Below are positions 60,476-64,000 of a stretch of 64,000 bases of DNA, one piece after another. The position numbers and the translations under genes were made by a program. A model generated the notes under the pieces. That model was not told where the DNA came from. It did not search any database and was given only the letters and a program-made list of their open reading frames with translations. The stretch comes from Streptomyces barkulensis. GTDB taxonomy: Bacteria; Actinomycetota; Actinomycetes; Streptomycetales; Streptomycetaceae. The stretch spans positions 174,732 through 238,731 of the forward strand of contig NZ_PGSG01000025.1 in the NCBI RefSeq assembly GCF_002843305.1, given 5' to 3'. Each line of letters begins with the position of its first letter. The first letter of the stretch is position 1.

Positions 60476-60896
60476 CGCCGTCCCCTCCGCCCACCGTCAC
60501 CGTCATCAGAGGCCGCAGGCCGTCCGGCTCCTGCTCCCCGACCGCCCTGCCCCCGGCCCGTACCCAGGCGTGCGCGGAGAAGGGCGGCGCGCTGCGCACC
60601 CCCGCGCACCAGTCGGGCCACACCCCCGACATCCGGCAGGCCAGGGCGATGGCCACGGAGCGCGGCAGGCAGCCGTACCAGCCGGCGCATCTGCGGCTGG
60701 TGGCCACCACCGCCTCGTACACGCGCACGGTCTCCTCGTACCCGGCGGGACGTGCGCCGCGGCTGACTCTGGTCAGCACCCGGCGCAGCCGCCCCGGACG
60801 CAGCCGGCTCAGCACCAGGGCCGCGGCGACGGCCGTGCGCACCCGGACGCCGCCGGAGCCGGAGCCGCGGCGGGGCATGGTCATCTCGGTGGTCAC
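60339..60896 (-). CDS. Lasso leader peptidase (B2, transglutaminase-like)
   Basis: A 185-residue transglutaminase-like cysteine peptidase that removes the leader. The catalytic Cys is in GCLPRSVAIALACRMSG and the His in FSAHAWVRAGGRAVGE; the normal domain ends near LRPLMTV. An unusual Gly/Ser tail of about 45 residues follows and is read out of frame over the start of the exporter. The GTG start overlaps the RRE gene stop (GTGA). With the B1 protein it forms the split B protein of actinobacterial lasso clusters. Confidence 0.88.
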   Translation of the reverse strand: MTTEMTMPRRGSGSGGVRVRTAVAAALVLSRLRPGRLRRVLTRVSRGARPAGYEETVRVYEAVVATSRRCAGWYGCLPRSVAIALACRMSGVWPDWCAGVRSAPPFSAHAWVRAGGRAVGEQEPDGLRPLMTVTVGGGDGGDSGEGPSGSGGGTGGGSGGGSGGGAGGGSGGSGRGASGGGAGEG

Positions 60897-61144
60897 GGCG
60901 CGAGGAGCTCCGCCTCGACCAGCCGGCCGGTCAGCTCCGCGACGTCCGCCTCGGCCTCGGCACGGCCGACGTCGTACTCCTCCAGCAGCCGCTCCACGGC
61001 GGCGTCCCGGCCCCGCCCCTGGGCGAGCGCTTCCACCACGATGGTGCCGCACTCGTTCAACTGCCAATAGGAACCGCTGCGTTCGTCGAGCAGCACGGCG
61101 CCGTACTCGGTGGTGGTCATGGCCACACCCTGTCTGAGCTTCAC
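60893..61144 (-). CDS. Lasso RRE protein (B1, PqqD-like)
   Basis: An 83-residue RiPP recognition element that binds the leader and delivers it to the peptidase and cyclase. VKLRQGVAMTTTEYGAVLLDERSGSYWQLNECG is the typical PqqD/B1 opening, with the SGSYWQLN strand that forms the leader-binding groove. A helical tail with EEYDVGRAEAEADVAELTGRL follows. GTG 61144 overlaps the cyclase stop (GTGA) and has GAGG 7 nt upstream. A second Met in the same frame (MTTTEYG) is less likely. Confidence 0.93.
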   Translation of the reverse strand: MKLRQGVAMTTTEYGAVLLDERSGSYWQLNECGTIVVEALAQGRGRDAAVERLLEEYDVGRAEAEADVAELTGRLVEAELLAP

Positions 61145-63057
61145 GAGATCGCCTCGCTCCTGTCGGGATCGCGGTGTTCCTCCCCGGCCGGCCAGGCGTC
61201 CTCGGCCGTCCGCAGCCAGGTCTCGCAGGAGACCGTGGAGTCGACCGGGTACTGCTGGAGGACGGGGGAGTACGGGTCGTCGGCCAGCCGCCCGAGCCGG
61301 GCGGCGTCGACGAGCCCGCGGCGGGCCAGCAGGGAGCCGTCCCACAGCGCGCGCAGCTCGGCGGAGTGTTCGCGCAGCCCGCGCACGTCGTCGGCCGACA
61401 TGTGGTCCTTGGTGGTCCGGGCCAGCAGGCGGTCGGGCACCACCTCGCGCATCGCCTCCACCAGCAGCGGCTTGTACCGCCAGGGGACGACCCGGTCCTC
61501 GACGCGGACGGAGAGGACGGCCTCGACCACCCGGTCGTCGTAGAACGGCGCGGCCACCGGCAGGCCGGCGGTGACGCCCACGTCCTCCAGCGCCTGGAAG
61601 CCGCGGGCCCCGGCCCGGACGGTGTCCAGGTCCGTGTGCCGTCCGGGGCGGGGGCTCAGCGGCTCGGCGTGCCCGGCCGCCGAGCGGAGTTCGTCGAGAA
61701 TCAGGGCCCCGGCGTCACCGGTGAGCCAGGGCGGCAGCGACTGCCGGGGTCCCCAGGACAGCCGCGGCCCGCGGTCGTCGGGCGGCTCGCGGGTGACGGC
61801 GCCGGCCAGCCAGGAGGCGTACGAGGGGCGCGCCAGCAGGCCGCGCAGGGTGGGCCACAGAGGCCAGCCGTACTGGTGCCGCAGCGCGCCGATCCGGTTC
61901 CACGCCTTCAGCGGGCTGCCCGGGAGCAGATCCAGGCAGGCCGAGGGCAGGCCGTTGAAGAGTTCGTCGCCGCCGTAGCCGGTGAGGTGGTAGCGGGATC
62001 CGGTGGCGGCGGCGCGGCTGAGCAGCAGATACGCCCTGGCCCGCGCGGGGGCGACGGGGAACGGCTCGTCGAACAGCTCCCGGGCGCCGCCCCCCAGGTC
62101 CGCGTAGAACAGCGGGGCGTCGCCGGCCGGGACGACATGGTGCTCGACGGTCCGCCCGGCGCCGCGGCGGGCGTCCTGAGCGCCCCGGCGGGCCCACGTC
62201 TCGTCCTCCGAGTGGCCGTCCCGCGCGGCGACGGTCAGCAGCGCCGTCTCCCGCTCGCCCGGTGTCCGCCGGGTCAGGAAGACGACGGAGGTGGAGTCCA
62301 GCCCGCCGGAGAGTTCGCAGCTGATCCGGGTGTGCCCGGCCAGATGGGCGCGGACGGAGTCCGCCAGCGCGGCGGCCAGGAGGGGGGCGCCCCGCTCCGT
62401 GCCGAGTTCCGGCTCGGGCGGCTGCCACCAGCGCCACACGGTGTGGCGGGGGCCGCCGGGGCCTTCGCGCAGGCTGAGCGCGTACGCCGGGTCGACCTCC
62501 TCCAGACCGTGCCACAGGGGGCGGTGCCGCAGCGGGTGCGGGACGAAGTCCAGCAGGCGCAGGGCGAGTGCGCCGTCGTCGATTCCCGCCCCGGTGAGGT
62601 GGGCCAGGAGGGCGGGCCGGTCGGAGGCGACACGTCCGCCGGCGCACCGGGCGTGGTAGACGCGCCGGTGCCCGGACGCCGTACCCCGCACGCAGACCTC
62701 GTCCCCCACCCGGGAGACGACGTGGTGGAGGCCGGGCAGCCGGGTCAGCCGGCGGTGGAGGTCGGCGGTGTCGCGGGCCGGGCCGAGGAGGCCGAGGAGG
62801 TCGGCCTCGGGGACGCGGTTCGGGCCGATCAGCACAAGGGAGTCGTCGCCGCGCGTGACATGGCTGACCTGCCGGAAGGGGAGGCGGAAGACGATCCAGG
62901 GGCGCCCCGAGGGATGGTGGACGGTCCCCTCGTCCGCCGCCTTCGCCGGGCCGCCCGGGCCGCCCGGGCGAAGACGCCCGGCCACGGCCTGCCCTTCGGC
63001 CGTGTCCGGGAGGACCGCGAAGAAGTCACGCAGGTGACCGGGCATCTTCTCCACCAC
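61141..63057 (-). CDS. Lasso macrolactam synthetase (C, asparagine-synthetase-like)
   Basis: A 638-residue ATP-dependent cyclase that adenylates the Glu side chain of the core and joins it to Gly1. The C-terminal asparagine synthetase domain holds the PP-loop CELSGGLDSTSVVFL, then HLTGYGGDELFNGLP and KPLLVEAMREVVPDRLLARTTKDHMSADD. The N-terminal glutaminase-like half lacks the catalytic Cys2 of true asparagine synthetases, as usual for lasso cyclases. GTG 63057 is used; a GTG at 63054 and an ATG at 63045 are alternatives, none with a good ribosome-binding site. The start is 7 nt after the precursor stop. Confidence 0.94.
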   Translation of the reverse strand: MVEKMPGHLRDFFAVLPDTAEGQAVAGRLRPGGPGGPAKAADEGTVHHPSGRPWIVFRLPFRQVSHVTRGDDSLVLIGPNRVPEADLLGLLGPARDTADLHRRLTRLPGLHHVVSRVGDEVCVRGTASGHRRVYHARCAGGRVASDRPALLAHLTGAGIDDGALALRLLDFVPHPLRHRPLWHGLEEVDPAYALSLREGPGGPRHTVWRWWQPPEPELGTERGAPLLAAALADSVRAHLAGHTRISCELSGGLDSTSVVFLTRRTPGERETALLTVAARDGHSEDETWARRGAQDARRGAGRTVEHHVVPAGDAPLFYADLGGGARELFDEPFPVAPARARAYLLLSRAAATGSRYHLTGYGGDELFNGLPSACLDLLPGSPLKAWNRIGALRHQYGWPLWPTLRGLLARPSYASWLAGAVTREPPDDRGPRLSWGPRQSLPPWLTGDAGALILDELRSAAGHAEPLSPRPGRHTDLDTVRAGARGFQALEDVGVTAGLPVAAPFYDDRVVEAVLSVRVEDRVVPWRYKPLLVEAMREVVPDRLLARTTKDHMSADDVRGLREHSAELRALWDGSLLARRGLVDAARLGRLADDPYSPVLQQYPVDSTVSCETWLRTAEDAWPAGEEHRDPDRSEAIS

Positions 63058-63064
63058 GGGACGG

Positions 63065-63184
63065 TCAGACGAACCGGCGGCTGAAGTACTCCTTGTACTT
63101 CCCGAAGAAGTAGCCCGCGGTCCTCTTGCGGAAGCTCCCCTGGTCGAAGAGGGCGGGCTTCACATAGGTCTTCTTCTGCTTCAT
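63065..63184 (-). CDS. Lasso peptide precursor
   Basis: A 39-residue precursor. The leader MKQKKTYVKPALFDQGSFRK has the Y-x2-P-x-L-x3-G-x-F motif recognised by B1 proteins, and RTA gives the conserved Thr two residues before the cut. The predicted core is GYFFGKYKEYFSRRFV (16 residues): Gly1 and Glu9 would form a 9-residue ring and YFSRRFV the threaded tail. No Cys, so class II. The tail's Arg-Arg and the aromatic residues could act as steric locks. It resembles, from memory, the class II lasso SRO15-2005 (GYFVGSYKEYWSRRII). The ATG has AGAGGAGAG about 11 nt upstream. Confidence 0.92.
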   Translation of the reverse strand: MKQKKTYVKPALFDQGSFRKRTAGYFFGKYKEYFSRRFV

Positions 63185-63200
63185 GTCGTGCGCACTCTCC

Positions 63201-63250
63201 TCTGTCGACAGAACAGCCGTGTACTGGTGCGAACGTTCACACACGGTGTG
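63201..63250. promoter_or_regulatory. Clustered palindromes in the lasso precursor leader region
   Basis: TCTGTCGACAGA (63201-63212) is a perfect 12-bp palindrome overlapping the ribosome-binding region. GTGCGAACGTTCACAC (63227-63242) is a 16-bp palindrome with one mismatched pair around GAACGTTC. CACACGGTGTG (63240-63250) is a third. They suggest a regulated promoter or structured leader for the whole lasso operon. Confidence 0.55.
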
Positions 63251-63394
63251 CGGGCTGTTGCTGGAGTGACGGACGGGATCACACTCACAGTGGGGTCGGC
63301 GGGCCCGCAACGCACTTTTGCGCCATCCTGGGCGGCCGGCGGAAGCCTGGATTTGCCATAGAAACCACTTGGTGCTCGTATGATCGGCTGTCTG

Positions 63395-63467
63395 CCCATG
63401 TCGTCGGCCGGGCTCGGAACCGAGCCCGGCCGACGACATGGGCGGTCCGGGGCGAACGCCCCGGACC
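63395..63467. terminator. Two hairpins after the P-type ATPase gene
   Basis: A perfect 23-bp stem (63395-63417 with 63420-63442) and a perfect 11-bp stem (63444-63454 with 63457-63467), directly downstream of the leftward ATPase stop at 63470. They separate the ATPase from the lasso operon on the same strand. Confidence 0.88.
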
Positions 63468-63469
63468 GG

Positions 63470-64000
63470 TCAGCGGAAGGCGCGCAGCCGCAGGCTGTTG
63501 GTGACCACGAAGACCGAGGAGAAGGCCATGGCGGCTCCCGCGATCATCGGGTTGAGCAGACCGGAAGCGGCCAGCGGCAGGGCGGCGACGTTGTAGCCGA
63601 AGGCCCAGAAGAGGTTGCCCTTGATGGTGGCCAGAGTGCGACGCGACAGCCGGATGGCGTCGGCGGCGGTGCGCAGGTCGCCGCGGACCAGGGTCAGGTC
63701 GCCGGCCTCGATGGCGGCGTCGGTGCCGGTGCCCATGGCCAGGCCGAGGTCGGCCTGGGCGAGGGCGGCCGCGTCGTTGACGCCGTCGCCGACCATGGCC
63801 ACGGAGCGGCCCTCGCTCTGGAGGCGCTTGACGACATCGACCTTGTCCTGGGGCATGACCTCGGCGATCACCTCGTCGATCCCGACCTCGCGGGCGACGG
63901 ATTCGGCCACCGCCCGGTTGTCGCCGGTGAGCAGGACGGGGGTGAGTCCGAGGGCGCGCAGCCGGGTGATGGCCTCGGCGCTGGTGGGCTTGACGGCGTC
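63470..64000 (-). CDS. Heavy-metal (copper-type) P1B ATPase, C-terminal part
   Basis: The last 176 residues of a P1B ATPase; the 5' end is beyond the window. It starts at [19 protein letters not shown] of the P domain, then [11 protein letters not shown] and [29 protein letters not shown], the hinge motif GDGxND. The last two helices follow, with the P1B signature [39 protein letters not shown]-x6-YN and M-x2-SS residues of Cu+ pumps (CopA/CtpV type). Copper specificity is inferred from the MxxSS motif. Confidence 0.93.
   Translation of the reverse strand, partial: DAVKPTSAEAITRLRALGLTPVLLTGDNRAVAESVAREVGIDEVIAEVMPQDKVDVVKRLQSEGRSVAMVGDGVNDAAALAQADLGLAMGTGTDAAIEAGDLTLVRGDLRTAADAIRLSRRTLATIKGNLFWAFGYNVAALPLAASGLLNPMIAGAAMAFSSVFVVTNSLRLRAFR

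Overview
The window reads as Streptomyces chromosome. GC content is very high and third positions are GC-rich. GTG starts and 4-nt start/stop overlaps are common, and the gene families are typical of the genus: DUF397/DUF5753 pairs, DUF4429-SHOCT, a leucine-catabolic acyl-CoA carboxylase operon, an actinobacterial lasso-peptide cluster. One rare TTA codon is seen, in the first gene. No rRNA, tRNA or CRISPR array was recognised. Both window edges cut a gene: a GlxA-type regulator on the left and a metal P-type ATPase on the right.

Layout. 1-8.4 kb: truncated AraC/DJ-1 regulator, universal stress protein, glmS, a small unknown, a DUF4429 protein, a phage-type amidase and a pair of membrane proteins. 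8.5-20.8 kb: leucine/isovalerate catabolism (acyl-CoA dehydrogenase, HMG-CoA lyase, biotin carboxylase and carboxyltransferase subunits) with a divergent TetR regulator and twin operators. This is followed by a second acyl-CoA dehydrogenase, an acyl-CoA thioesterase, an Imm1-like immunity protein, a DUF3592 membrane protein, a phosphatase-like protein and an agmatinase-type ureohydrolase. From memory, part of this order matches S. coelicolor SCO2770-SCO2779. 20.8-27.6 kb: a two-gene AAA ATPase/RloB pair resembling AbiL-type phage defence, an HATPase regulator with a small membrane partner, an XRE/DUF397 pair, a TetR/short-chain dehydrogenase pair and a small secreted protein. 27.6-31.6 kb: a giant fused ABC exporter with one degenerate ATPase site.

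31.9-39.9 kb is the most striking region. A Nudix hydrolase gene is split exactly inside its Nudix box by a 7,415-bp element of Tn554-like architecture. The element has three tyrosine-recombinase-like genes and a DUF6262/TnpC-like gene in one overlapping operon, flanked by a 6-bp repeated core (CGCCCG) and imperfect inverted ends. Deleting the element with one core copy restores the reading frame perfectly. Its cargo is a leucine-rich-repeat protein and an intact, different Nudix hydrolase.

40-47.5 kb: a 1,923-residue secreted protein joining a CdtB/DNase I-like domain, an SGNH esterase, hemopexin-like repeats, a GH18 chitinase and carbohydrate-binding modules, then a secreted S28 tripeptidyl peptidase. 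47.5-58.1 kb: a lipoprotein, a LacI-regulated sugar operon (oxidoreductase, DUF993 protein, isomerase), recD2 and citrate synthase. 58.5-63.2 kb: a complete lasso-peptide cluster on the minus strand in the order precursor, cyclase, RRE protein, leader peptidase, ABC exporter. The predicted 16-residue core is GYFFGKYKEYFSRRFV with a 9-residue ring. Operator sites, terminators and repeats are listed separately. Functions are inferred from motifs read by eye, with no database search.
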